This document shows, piece by piece, positions 22,624 through 35,249 of a DNA stretch of 64,000 nt. How positions within the stretch are numbered: position 1 is the first letter of the stretch; each line of letters opens with the position of its first letter. The stretch covers positions 76,630,435-76,694,434 of the forward strand of contig JALGPY010000006.1 of NCBI GenBank assembly GCA_023055425.1, given 5' to 3'. Below the pieces are notes generated by a model, which saw only the letters and a program-made list of their open reading frames with translations, was not told the origin of the DNA and ran no database searches. Source of the DNA: Linanthus parryae. Lineage: Eukaryota; Streptophyta; Magnoliopsida; Ericales; Polemoniaceae. The position numbers and the translations under genes were made by a program.

Positions 22624-24384
22624 TTTTATGGACAATTTTACCCTAACGAAGTTTAATTTTTAACAGAAAATTCACCCCAAACTGGAAGTAGTTCATGTAT
22701 AATTGTCCCAAAAAATAATCATCAATTTGCTTTTGACTTAACAAAGAAAATTAAGTCAAATGAAAAAACAACTTTGAGGAAAATAATGTCAACGTTATTT
22801 AAATCGATTATTTTGCACATCTGTTGTACAATTGGGCTAAGACATACAGAAGAAATATATTCATCAATACATCAGTACAATAACATACATATTTCTAACA
22901 GAGGTTTTCATATCAGATTGTAGATGAATTCTCGTATCTACACAGGTTTTCCTATGATATTATAGAGGAATTCTCATATCTACAAATGTATCAAACATCC
23001 TTCTACTCAGTTTTTGTAATTCTTCAAACATTGAGTCCTGAAGAATTCAGACCAAAGAATTTTCTTGAAGATATCAATAGAAAATTTCTTGTTTCAACGT
23101 TTTTTTTCACTCGAGACATTAGTCAAACATCATTCTCCACAAATTTTTTTTAATTCTTCTAACATTAGGGATTGTGAGAACCTGTTTCGGCGTCTTCTAA
23201 AACTCAAAAGAAATGTCAGTTAAAGAAATAATAAGTAAAAGAACCGCTACGAGAAGAAAAAGATAAACAAAACTCCATTTATAGCAGAACTTTACGCTTT
23301 GAAGTACTGAATAATGGAAAATAATAATTATGTATTGTGTAGACTTAAGAAATTGACATTCATCAGCATGGGAATAAAAGAAGAAAATCGAGGAAGAAAA
23401 AAATAAGGGAAAGTGAAAAACGAAAACTCACTCGAGTATCAATGTTGGGGTTGATTTCATATTTGCAGAGTAACACCTATAAATCCAAGAGAGATCAATA
23501 TTGTATATAACAAAAATAAATCAATATTCTTATGAAAAAACATCAATATGTATTGTGCGTTGGATGAATATTTAGAAGAGGTACGATTACTGTATTTATA
23601 GGAAAAACTGATAAGTGGAAACCTATTGTAATCAAAGAAGGAAATTTGTCATTCAATTATTCTTATTGAATTTTCTTTAAAATATTAAACTGAAATATGG
23701 CTAAACATGCCAACCGTACTACAAAACATGAAATATATATTTAGAAAACTTTTGAAAAGTATTCATAGGAAATCAATCGCTTCCATTTTATATTGTAACC
23801 TTTGAAATATCAATAATTTTAGTTACTATAATTGAGGATTTACTTCCCTATCTAATAAATTGACATATTTAACGTATATGTTAATCAAAACAAAAGATTC
23901 ATTTTGGTACCTCTTTGGTAACGTCCCAATGAATGCCATATATGGAGGTCATTTTATATGACATGATTCTTTCCTTCAAATTCACGTGTATTTTGGAATT
24001 TCACCGTCTATTTTGGAGACGGAATTTTACGGAATTCAATCATAATTTCGTCAACTAAAATTATGAGTTTGTTCAGCATATTTGGAAGTTTCCTTACAGA
24101 CTAATAATTTTTGTCAACTAAGATCTTCTACTTTTCTTGCCAATAAACATTAAATGAGCTGAATTAAATTTACACATTGGCGCAATTTTTTTTTCATTTC
24201 CGTTCAAATTCTGCAGATTTTAAATTTAAAGGTGCCAAATTTTCATTTTCAGTTCAAACTCTGAAGATGTAATTTAAATTTAGATTTTTAAGCAATATTT
24301 TTACATTGATTAGTTAATTAATTAATTGTATTTTCCACGTGGCATTTCCTCACTCAAAGTTTGAGAGGACATTCTCAAATAGTA

Positions 24385-25555
24385 TATATAGATTAAGACC
24401 TTGAAACGGTTTTCAAAGCCTTGAAACTGACTAAGACTTATAAGCATGATCTTAGGGGGAGTTTCTGTTTCCGTTTGAACTCCTAAACCCCTATGCTTAA
24501 TCTATTGTTACTTGATGATGAAAGAAAAACTATTTTGATATTTTTAACACCATCTAATCCATCTGACTTAGTTATGCAGGGAAAGTTTATTTCCTATTAT
24601 GCAGGATTTGTTTCCTAACCTGAGTTTTGCAGGGAAGGAATTTCTGGGTTGATTTGATTCTGCAATCAATCTAATGATTCTAACAGTTTGTCGACATGTT
24701 TATGGACAAGATCAGATCAGTATCCCTGAAGATTATGAGAAACTTGGAGAAGATTGTTAGAGAAGTCAAAGTTGTTGCCTACATAATAGGAAAGTTTATT
24801 GCTGAAAATCTTGAAGATTTGCAGATCAAATGAGCTGTATAAAGGAGCTCAGTTTGAAGCATCAAACAAACAACTCAACGGGAAAAAATATAGAGACCTT
24901 CAAACATATTCAAGGATTTTCAAGCATCAAAGAAGCAGATCAAATTCTCAATCCAAACCTCAGAAGAACAATGCACTCTCACAGCAGTTTCATTTTCTGT
25001 GTTCTTCTATTCTGAACTTCATTTGTATATCTTTCATATATTTCTTCTGTTTATATTAAGGATTGTTCAAGGTGAACAATAGAGAATTCTTAGTTAACCA
25101 TACAGCTAGAGCAGGTACTAGATAGGTTAGTGAGAACCACAAGCTTTAACAGAGTAAGGCATCTATCTGTGCTTGAGATCTAGGGCTTAGCTGTTGATTA
25201 ATAAGAATTGAGTTGAAAATCCTGCAGGGAGAAGATCCTTGAGGTAGAGACGTAGGTCTAAGTGGACTTAACTCTATATATCTTGAGCCTCTTGCATGTA
25301 CTTTTCTGTTACAAACTTAGAACTTTTTGCAGCATTCAAAACAGTTTCATTTCAAAGGTTTGAAACTCATTTCAAGGCCTTAAAATAGACTATTCTTCTA
25401 TTCACTCTAACTGTTTTATTCCAAGGACTTGAAACTCATTTCAAGGTCTTGAATCTCTTTACAAATCTTTTGGAACCGCTACTCTTGCAAGTTTAGCAAA
25501 AGTCTGCATACTCTATTCAACCCCCCCTTCTAGAGTATTGATCCTCCATTTCTAC
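24385..25555 (+). repeat. Copia-type LTR, probably solo
   Basis: The right part ends in a run of C followed by TTCTAGAGTATTGATCC. This CCCCCC-TTCTAG form is typical near the 3' end of Copia (SIRE-like) LTRs, and GGGGGAG purine tracts lie at its left. Repeated GAAACTCATTTCAAGG(C/T)CTT words occur at the right end. No internal coding region is present. Termini and TSD were not resolved. The small ORFs at 24.8-25.06 kb are not supported. Confidence 0.4.
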
Positions 25556-28455
25556 CTACTGTACACCCCTTCAGAAATCATAACGTAAAGCATAACTTGA
25601 GTCGTGTGAAATCATATTGTTCCAAGTAGGAACCTTGCTTTGTCTCGCGTAGAGACCTTATCATACTTGAACATGCCTGCTTAGTTTCTTACCTTATTGG
25701 CCCGGGATAACCTTCGTGACTTAACATAATGTAGGGACATGTCCATCGCGACGGCTAGTGAGGTGACGCGTGTCTGCTTATATTGCCCCGACAAAAGGAC
25801 CGTAGCCTGCCTATACCCGATAGGGGGTTTCACTTCGGTAACCGTGGCCTTTCGGAAAATCGTATTTTATCTTATGAAACGTTGATTATTTTTCTTAGCA
25901 TCCATGGAGCATAAAGATTCACTTAAGTAGAAAACATAAATAGTGATAGGGATAACATGAACATACATGATCTTTTAAGAAACTTGAGGTTCGGTACAAG
26001 CTTCGGGAGGTAGGGTAACTCATCTTGCTATGCCCGAGTTAGTCTCAAATTTTAAGAATCCTACCCCCGGAGTCTAGCTAGGTCCTAACTTGATCTTGAC
26101 ACACATAACACAAAATATAAAAGCACAATATAAGTGTCACAAATTACACATAATGTCTACTACATGCAATGCAACCTAGCTGGTTCTATTTACATTACGA
26201 GTGCGTCCTAACTAGTTGTTACCCGAACTACATAACATGCTACTTACTAAACCCCAAGAGTTTACTTACTACCATGGTTAAAATTCTTTATAAACATGAT
26301 AAATTATACTTTATACCCGAACATCAAATTTGCAAAACTTATTTGACAAAATTCTGAATTTTGCTTGTAGGCAAAGCGTAACTATCGATGGTTCTGAAAT
26401 TCATAATTAATTCAAAATAATGATCTGGAACTCGAAAATTTTACGTAAAATAGATGAAGAGTTTACCCAAAAAATATTGTAATACCAAAAATTATAAAAT
26501 TTTGTAATTATTTTTAAACATAAAATTTCGGATGTGATTTGGTACGAAAACAGAGGCTGGTAACAGCCTTGGCAAAAAATTCATAAAATATTCATATTAA
26601 ATCCAAAAATTATAATATTTTTAAACTAGTTATATAACATGTATAAGAATGACATATCCAAATTTGGTAAGCATTTACGTAGTATAAGTACATGAAATTC
26701 ATGAAAAACCGCACTGGTCTAGGGTTGGACACATTGTTAAAACAGAACCCTTTTTTTTGCCGATTAAAAATTAAATACAAGTCATATGAATCTGAAAATA
26801 CTTACTGTAGAAACATCACATACAAATACAAAATCTGTAAATTTTTCATAATTTTCTGAAATGTTTAACTATTTTTCTCAACTTTGTGAAAATAAGATTA
26901 AAACATTAGTTCTATGGTTGTTTATAATTCAAACTTGTTGCATGAAAGCAATTATCTACCAAGATCTTAAATTGAACTAAGACAAGGTCTAAATCACATA
27001 CACTATTGGTATCATTTTCTTCCACGAATCTAGCTATAAACTAACTTTTTATGACATGCATGTATAATCTAGATGAAAGAGGTGAAAAACAAACCAAGAA
27101 GATGAATGTTTACCGTAAAGATGGATGAACGAGGTTGTGCTTGTGCCTCCTAGCCTCCTAAGTGGACATCTTAGCATAACATGGTCGAAATTAGAATAAA
27201 TTTAGGGTTGATCTTCCAAATTTCGAGAATTTTTGAGAAGAAATAGGGATTCTAGTTGCACTTGACAGAGAAAAAGATAAGCGAAGAAAATGAAAGAAGA
27301 AGATGACAGGTGAGGAGGAGAAAGTGGAGAAACACGTGTGAGAGATAGGTGGATAAGTGGTAGTACATCACATAGGTTTGGGGGTTTGTTTTAGTGCATC
27401 ACTTGTACCACTTTCACTATACTATGTGGTTCTAATTGATTCTCTAATATCTCTAACAATACAAGTGTCCTAATTACTAGCATGAACAACACATGATCAA
27501 ATACTCCTATAACATCTTATAACTTTTTACAATTAATATTTAATTGTCTAAAATCTTATTGCATGAGGGTCCCTATCATTATTGTAAACTGCATTATAGT
27601 TTCTAAATCTAACATACATACAACTTAATATTTACAAGTCTAGTCTATGAAATGAAACACATTCCTTTAGAACATAATACTTTCACTTAGGAAATAGATA
27701 CACGACTTATGTATGCGACTTGTTACATTCTACACCAATAATCATAGTAGTGTACCAAACAAATACATTTACACATGACTAGGCACATAATTCATGTATT
27801 GTATACTTTACAAGATGAAACTACAATATTAACGTAACGCCTTCAACTCTATTTTATTTACACACAACATGCTATTCATAACTTTGCATGAGCTAATAGT
27901 CAAACGTTAAATGAAATACTAACATATAATCATGTATTATTAACGTGCTATGTGACTTAGAAATGTGGGTTATTACACAAAGTCCGTGAAATGGTCTAAT
28001 ACCGCTCTTGAATCTGGACGAATAACGAACCGTGGTGGTGGTGTTTGAAGGCGGTGAATGGAGGTTGAGTCGTAGGAGGAAATGGGGATAAACATATCCT
28101 GTTCGGAGATGTTATTGGCGAAGATGAAGTGAAAACTTTTGGGTGGGGCAAGTGTACCAAACGACGCGGTGGTTGGTTATGTACGGATTAGTTAAAAGGC
28201 TATAATTTGGTCACGTTCTAAGTGTTTACATGAACCATTATATTTTAACAACTAAACAATTTAATTAACTACCAAGATTTTAATAAATATAAAAAGAAGC
28301 TTTATAATTATTATTTTTTTCTAATAAATATTTATACAAATACATATATAATATAAACTATTTAGCAAAAATAAATACTTTCATAAATCCCAGTAACGGC
28401 CCAGAATATGCACTAAAATTTAAAAATACCCCCAAAATACTGGGGTGTTACAACA
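25556..28455. other. Continuation of the degenerate minus LTR, no gene
   Basis: Resumes the LTR-type sequence after the Copia LTR. Words such as GTAGCCTGCC and TTTCACTTCGGTAACCGTGG are LTR leader-like. No coding sequence is recognised in nearly 2.9 kb. Confidence 0.35.
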
Positions 28456-29300
28456 AGTGCCAAGAGTCATGCCAGACCAGATGCACCATGACTAGTTCCA
28501 GAACGTGTGTCATGCCAGATGTGCCCCGAATTGCCCTATATGCACCGAAACCCGATGGGCTCTAGAAACAGATCGCGCCAGAACTAGATTGTGTGCCTGA
28601 TTTAGACTCACGCGCCAGATGTTCCATTCTAGGAGCCTAGATATCTCGCAATTTTCTCAGCGCACTAGGCCATCCTTGGAAGGCCCTTCACCTTCAGCCA
28701 ATGTTGTAGGTCCAGGGTTCTTCTCAGGATACTCCTTGTTCTATTTGCCTTTCTCTTCATAGTAAGCGCCGGCGTTCTTCGGTAACTTGGAGACTGAAAA
28801 TCTCCTGTACTCCTTACTGTTGCCTCCCTTGAACATCAATCCAAAATCATGATCGTCTGAACTTGTGCAATCAGCCTTGTGCCTTAGCTCCCTGGTGTGA
28901 AGAGGCTACCTATAATTTTCTAGGGTTAACGTATCTTTCCCAATAATGAAGACTGTAGGAAACCCTCATACGATGTTGGCAGAGACACGAACAATGGCAG
29001 CATCTTCGTGACTCACAATCTCATCACCATTACGCAATTCAAGCAAAATTGTATTCAAGTCATCCAGGTGATCTCTGGTATGAATACACTGATACATGCT
29101 CAGACTAAACAACCCTTACTTCAGCATTAACTTGTTGGAGAGCGACGTCGCCATGTAGAGGCTCTCCAACTTTAACCATAAAGCATCCTTCTTCTCTTGA
29201 TCTGCGACTTCGGTGATCACCTCGTCCATGAGGAACAACACGATCGTTGCGTGCGCTTTTCCTTCCATGTGTCATTCCTCCACCTGTATCTCTGCTCGTC
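28456..29300 (-). pseudogene. Degenerate Copia gag fragment
   Basis: On the minus strand broken frames read parts of a Copia gag: DHLDDLNTILLELRN, HEDAA, LHTRELRHKAD, DHDFGLMFKGG and a wrecked zinc knuckle (AGAYYEEKGK). These match in order the gag of the Copia element at 61.9-62.6 kb, but with stops, substitutions and indels. No LTR was found with it. Clearly dead. Confidence 0.6.
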
Positions 29301-29479
29301 CGAGCACATCTCAGCTCGTGCGAGTTCTTGCATAGTCCAAAATTTTGAAACTTTGTTTCCTCTTCAACTTTGACTTGTCATCTTTACTAAAACTTGATGG
29401 ATCTTGCTGGGTGATTCAAGTCATCCTATCTGTCCCCCGTAATGGGTATAGTTCTTCTTACTAATTAACGATATTAATA

Positions 29480-29592
29480 CGAGTGACCCGTACGATACTG
29501 TTGACCAGTATAAACTCCCCCGCGGTTGAAAAACGTCTTGTCCTCAAGGCGGATCTGAGACTGAGTCCCGTGCGCAGTACGACCGCGGACAA
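29480..29592 (-). repeat. Second copy of the LTR/PPT junction segment
   Basis: Homologous to 912-1020 (shared CTCCCCCGCGGTTG and CTTGTCCTCAAGG). It ends about 10 bp before the plus-strand LTR at 29602. Confidence 0.5.
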
Positions 29593-29601
29593 CATAGTAT
29601 A

Positions 29602-32324
29602 TGAAATACCTCGTATTTCTTTTGGGGGATATTTTGTTACATAGAGAAGTTGTGTTGTTATTGAGTAATTCAAGTCATAGTTTCTAAAGTTCGCAAAAAA
29701 AAAAAAAAAAAATACTACTAGTAAACTTGTTACTTAGTGGTAATTTTAAAAATACCCCTCTTGCATTTTCAATCTTGTAGTTACCTTAATTTGTAGTATT
29801 TGCCTAATAACCCTCAACTTCTTACTACTTCTACCTCCAACTAATTTGTTGGGAGAGTTGTAATTTCTCTCAAGTCCCTCCCCACCACTACCAAATTCAA
29901 CACTAATAAAAAATTACTCCTACCTCTTCCTATGGAGCTATACCCACATGTGTAGTCACATATGTATATAAGGCGCAATCCCCACACACACTACCACTAG
30001 CAAAACATTTAATCACTCCTTCCACCCTCAAATATCTCTCTCTCACTCCTAAATTTCGTCCAAAACAATGAGGGCATCATAAACATCACCCTCTTCCTCG
30101 AAAACCCACTTCTCTCATCTCTCTCTTGCTTCCATTGAAGGAGCTTCAAGTCTAGGGAGAAATCAAGCACTCCAAGACACTATAAAACGCCAAAATATCT
30201 CTAAGGGCTGGTATTAAGTGTTAGTTCATTTCTCTTCCCCTTCATATCTTGTAAAAATAGTTGTTGAAAGCATGTCTTGTTTGAAATATCTTGATTTGAT
30301 GATGCATGTGTGCCTAGAGCATGAAATTGTGACTTTGGACACGTGTTTGATCAAATTTTCCACTTCATTCCTCAAATTTCTTGTTTGATTTATTTTTATA
30401 TGTTTCAATGTCTGTGTTTGAACATAGGAATATGGTTCTCAAGTTTCATGTATCATAGAAACGATTTGATCAAGATTTGGAGGTTTTAGGAAAACATGCA
30501 TGTTGATACAATCAATATAGTGTGTGAAAAACGTGGTTTACCTTATACTTTGGTCTCTGTAAAAATTTTAAAACCTACAATTTATGAAACTAGACTCAGA
30601 GGGGTCACTTTGAGAAAAAAATAATCTTCATAGCGTTCTTCGATAATGAGTAATGGTCATTTGAACTTACATGTTTTACGAAACTCTGTTTCAGGACCAG
30701 TCTTGTCATTTTCACTAAAAATCCCATTTTCAGAAACTTTTTGAGCCCCCTCTTTCTTGTGTTCAAATAAGACACGTATAATAATAATTATGGAGAATAT
30801 GAGCATCATTTCTATTCTCCAAGGAGTAGTAATCACCTTTTAAAGTTGAGATTTATTTTCAGACTTGTCTCTGCACATAACTCTTTGTTTATTTTTATAT
30901 TTATTTCTATAACAGCTATTAATAATATTCTTGATGTTTCAGAAAGTAGACACATTTTTATACCTTATGAGAGAGTTTCATAATATTTTAAAGTATTTTG
31001 GTATTGTTAATATGGCTCTAAAGTTAGAGCTACAAATCTGTCCAGATTTGTAGTTTCACATTTTTATAAAAACTTGAATTTTCACATGTCTAAGTGTTGG
31101 ATTTGATGTGTTTTGATAATTGAACATAATTAAATGTGCATTTGTGACATATGTGATTATTTAGCATGTAGGTTACATTTGGATTATGTATGTGTAACTT
31201 GGTGGTAATGAGTATGTATATGTGTGTTTGTAGACATCGGGTTCTTAGGAGACGAGTTTGTGCCTTCGGAATTCTAGGATTAATCCTTGTTTGCCTCGCG
31301 CTTGTATATCCTTTGGTAATTATATGTGTGCAACCTTTAAAAATAAAATTAGATGTTTATTTGATTTTCAAACTTGTGAATTATGTTACAAAAATAAAAA
31401 TTGGTGCATGTGAGAACTTTCAATAATCTGAATCGTACTCTTTGAAAATTACTTTGGGAAAACTTTGTGTTGTGAAAAGAAAATTTGTTTGAAACGAGAA
31501 TTAATAAGAAACTCATAATATATATAGGGTGATGTACGGAGTTATATTGTGGCTAAGGCCGGGGGCGCAATGTGATTCCCCTAATTATTTACGGCTACAG
31601 CCTGAAGCGATGCTTCACCTCATTGGATAAAACTTAAATGTTTAGAATCCACCCCCGATGAGCCTATATGTACCAAGGTATTGCGGCCAAGGGATTTATA
31701 GAGAAAGAGTGCTACTTATACTTGTGCGAGTCACAACAGTATAGGGTTGTCGACACTTAAGGCCTTTTAGGTAGAATTTGTGAGCGGGGATTGACGTATG
31801 GGATCCCATAACGCTCGGGAGAAATAGGTTTGTTAAACCCTAAAATTCACCCTTTAGCGATTCATTGTGATTCCTCCGTCTACATTGATCCCGTTGGTGG
31901 CTCTGGATATGCCCCGACCAAATGAAAACGTTAAAGTAACTTGTCACAACAATTAAACAATGGTTTTAAATTTCTGGATTTTTTTTTTACTGTCATTATG
32001 TAAATTCTTCTTACCTCTTTTGTAACTTATAACTGTGTTTCCTAGCCATCTATTTACACGTTGTAGGTTATATTTACTCAGTTTTTGACTGACTTTATTT
32101 AAATCGTGGCCATCCATTATTTTATTTTAAATCACCACATGTTTGAGCTCGCGAGGGAGGGGGACGTTCCACTAAATATAGAAAACAGTAGTATATAGAT
32201 CACGTAGCCTACATGAAGATCTTTTATTTTGGTAGCCATATCACCTTTGTTTCTTGTGAGCAACGATGTACAAACGTTTTATTGTAAATAGTAATGTAAT
32301 TGGTGGGTTTTTTTTGATCGCATA
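29602..32324 (+). repeat. Chromovirus LTR, plus orientation (left arm of a large palindrome)
   Basis: Starts TGAAATACCTCGTATTTC, as do the LTRs at 35065 (minus) and 49342. A likely TATA box is TATATAAGG at 29965-29973. The family's LTR landmarks follow in order: CAAATCTGTCCAGATTTGTAG (a small dyad), GGAGTTATATTGTGGC, AAGTGTCGACA in opposite sense, GGTGGCTCTGGATATGCC. It meets its inverted partner at about 32335. The true LTR 3' end cannot be fixed because the inverted repeat continues to the centre. Confidence 0.75.
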
Positions 32325-32345
32325 TAACCATGAGTCGCATATAAC

Positions 32346-35065
32346 TATGCGATCAAACAAAACCCACCGATTACATTACTATTTGCAATATAACGTTTGT
32401 ACATCATTGTTCACAAGAAACAAAAGTGATATGGCTACCAAAAGAAAAGATCTTCATGTAGGCTACGTGATCTATATACTATCGTTTCCTATATTTAGTG
32501 GAATGTCCCCCTCCCTCGCGAGCTCGAACCTGTGGTGATTTAAAATAAAATAATGGAGGGCCACGATTTAAATAAAGTCAGTCAAAACTGAGTAAATATA
32601 AGCTACAACGCGTAAATAGATGGCTAGGAAACACAATTATAAGTTACAAAAGAGGTAAGAAGAATTTACATAATGACGGTAAAAAAAAATCTAGAAATTT
32701 AAAACCATTGTTTAATTGTTGTAACAAGTTACTTTAACGTTTTCATTTGGTCGGGGCATATCCAGAGCCACCAACGGGATCAATGTAGACGGAGGAATCA
32801 CAATGAATCGCTAAAGGGTGCATTCTAGGGTTTAACAACCCTATTTCTCCCGAGCGCTATGGGAGCGCATACGTCAATCCCCGCTCACAAATTCTACCTA
32901 AAAGGCCTTAAGTGTCGACACCCCTATACCGTAGTGACTCGTAAAAGTATAAGTAGCACTCTAGCTCTATAAACCCCTTGGCTGCAATACCTTGGTAGAT
33001 ATAGGCTCATCGGGGGTGGCTTATAAGCTTTAAGTTTTATCCAATGAGGTGAAGCATTGCTTTAGGCTGTAGCCGTAAATAATTAGGGGGATCCCTTGGC
33101 GCCCCCGGCCTTAGCCACAATATAACTCCGTACATCACCCTATATCTATTATGAGTGTCTTATTAATTCCTGTTTCAAACAAATTTTCTTTTCACAACAC
33201 AATGTTTTCCCAAAGTAATTTCTAAATAGTACGATTCAAATTATTTAAAGTTCTCACATGCACCAATTTTCATTTTTGTAACATAATTCGCAAGTTTGAA
33301 AGTAAAATAAACATCTAATTTTATTTGTAAAGGTTGCACACATATACTTACCAAAAGATATACAAGCGCGAGGCAAACAAAGAGCAATTATAGAATTCTG
33401 AAGGCACAAACTCGTCTCCTACGACCCCGATGTCTACAAACACACATATACGTACTCATTACCACCAAGTTACACATACATAATCCAAATGTAACCTACA
33501 TGATAAATAATCACATATTTGACAAATGCAGATATAATTATGTTCACTTATCAAAACACATCAAATCCAACACTTAGACATGTGGAAATTCAAGTTTTTA
33601 TAAAAATGTGAAACTACAAATCTGGACAGATTTGTAGCTCCAAGTTTAGATCCATATTTACAATAACAAAGTACTTTTAAAAATTATGAAACTCTCTCAT
33701 AAGGTTAGAAAATGTTTATAATTTCTGAAACATCAAGAATCTTATCAATAGCTATTACAGAAATAAACATAGAAAATAAACATAGAGTATTGTGCAGAGA
33801 CAAGTCTGAAAGTAAATCTCAACTTTAAAAGGTGATTACTACCCCTTGGAGAATCGAAATGCTGCTCATCTTGTCCTGAATTAATATTATATGTGTCTAA
33901 TTAGAACAAAAGAAAGAGGGGGCTCAAAAAATTTCTAAAAATGAGATTTTTAGTGAAAATGACAAGACTGGTTATGAAACAGAGTTCCAAAAAACATGCA
34001 AGTTCAAATGACCATTACTCGTTATCCAAGAATGCTATGAAGATTATTTTTTTTCTCCAAGTGACCCCTTTGAGTCTCCATTCATAAAATGTAAGTTTTA
34101 AAATTTTTAGAGAGACCCACGTATAAGATAAACCATGTTTTTCACACACTACACAGATTGTATCAACATGCATGTTTCCCTAAAACCTCCAAATCTTGAT
34201 CAAATCATTTCTATGATACATGCAACTTGAGAACATGTTACTATGCTCAAAACCAGCCATTTAAACATATAAAAAGAGGTCAAACAAGAAATTTGTGGAA
34301 TCAAGTGGAAAACTTGATAAAACACAAGTCCAAAGTCACAATTTCATGCTCTAGGCACACATGCATCATCAAATCAAGATATTTCAAACAAGACATGCTT
34401 TCAACAACTATTTTCACAAGATATGAAGGGGAAGAGAAAGGAAAGAACACTTAATACCAGCCCTTAGAGAGATTTCGGAGTTTTAGAGTGTCTTGGAGTG
34501 CTTGATTTCTCCCTAGACTTGAAGCTCCTTCAATGAAAGCAAGAGAGATGAGAGAAGTGGGTTTTTGAGGAAGAGGGTGATGTTTATGATGCCCTCATTG
34601 TTTTGGACAAAATTTAGAAGTGAGAGAGAGATATTTGAGGGTGGAAGGAGTGATTAAATGATGTGCTTGTGGTAGTGTGGGGGGGGGGGTTGCATCTTAT
34701 ATGCATATGTGACTACACATGTGGGTATAACTCCATAGGAAGAGGTAGGAGTAATTTTTTATTAGTGTTGACTTTGGTAGTGGTGGGGAGGGACTTGAGA
34801 GAAATTAAAACTCTCCCAACAAATTAGTTGGGGGTAGAAATTGAAGTAGTAAGAAGTTGAGGGTTGGTAGACAAATACTACAAATTAAGGTAACTACAAG
34901 ATTGCAAATGCAAGAGGGGTATTTTTGGAATTACCACTAAGTAACAAGTTTACTAGTAGTATTTTTTTTGCTAACTTTAGAAACTATGACTTTAATTACT
35001 CAATAACAACACAACTTTTCTAAATAACAATATAGCTTCCAAACGAAATACGAGGTATTTCATCA
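32346..35065 (-). repeat. Chromovirus LTR, minus orientation (right arm of the palindrome)
   Basis: Inverted counterpart of 29602-32324. A 155-bp stretch compared by eye near the centre showed about 12 differences (~92%). The outer end at 35065 is immediately followed (minus-upstream) by the PPT-like AAGGGGAGA (about 35066-35074) and the leader GAGCTTCAGGGACGAAGC, so it is the 3' LTR of the minus-strand pol at 35250-37212. An oligo-G run lies at 34680. Confidence 0.75.
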
Positions 35066-35249
35066 TCTCCCCTTTAAGACAAAGCTTCGTCCCTGAAGCT
35101 CAAAACTCTTTTGGATAAACTACAACACGCTTTTATGAGAGATGCAAATAATGCATATAAAAAATGTATGAAATTCCAATGGACATGCAACAACTATATT
35201 TAAAAAGGTATGTAAGAAAGGTGGAAAGTACTCGTTTTATCACATCATC

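Larger units (their letters stand above)
21522..28453 (-). mobile_element. Nested, non-coding Ty3-type LTR material, minus strand
   Basis: On the minus strand an LTR-like start TGTAACACCCCAGTATTTTG lies at 28453 and a possible LTR end GGGGTATGTGACA at about 21522. A second LTR-like start, TGTAATAACCCACAT, is at about 27978. The part at 26.5-26.8 kb is the inverted counterpart of 46.2-46.4 kb (shared TTTTAACA...CAACCC-AGACCAGT and a following oligo-AT stretch), so it is of the same chromovirus LTR family. No coding region is left. A Copia-type LTR interrupts it at about 24.4-25.55 kb. Exact boundaries are uncertain. Confidence 0.4.
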
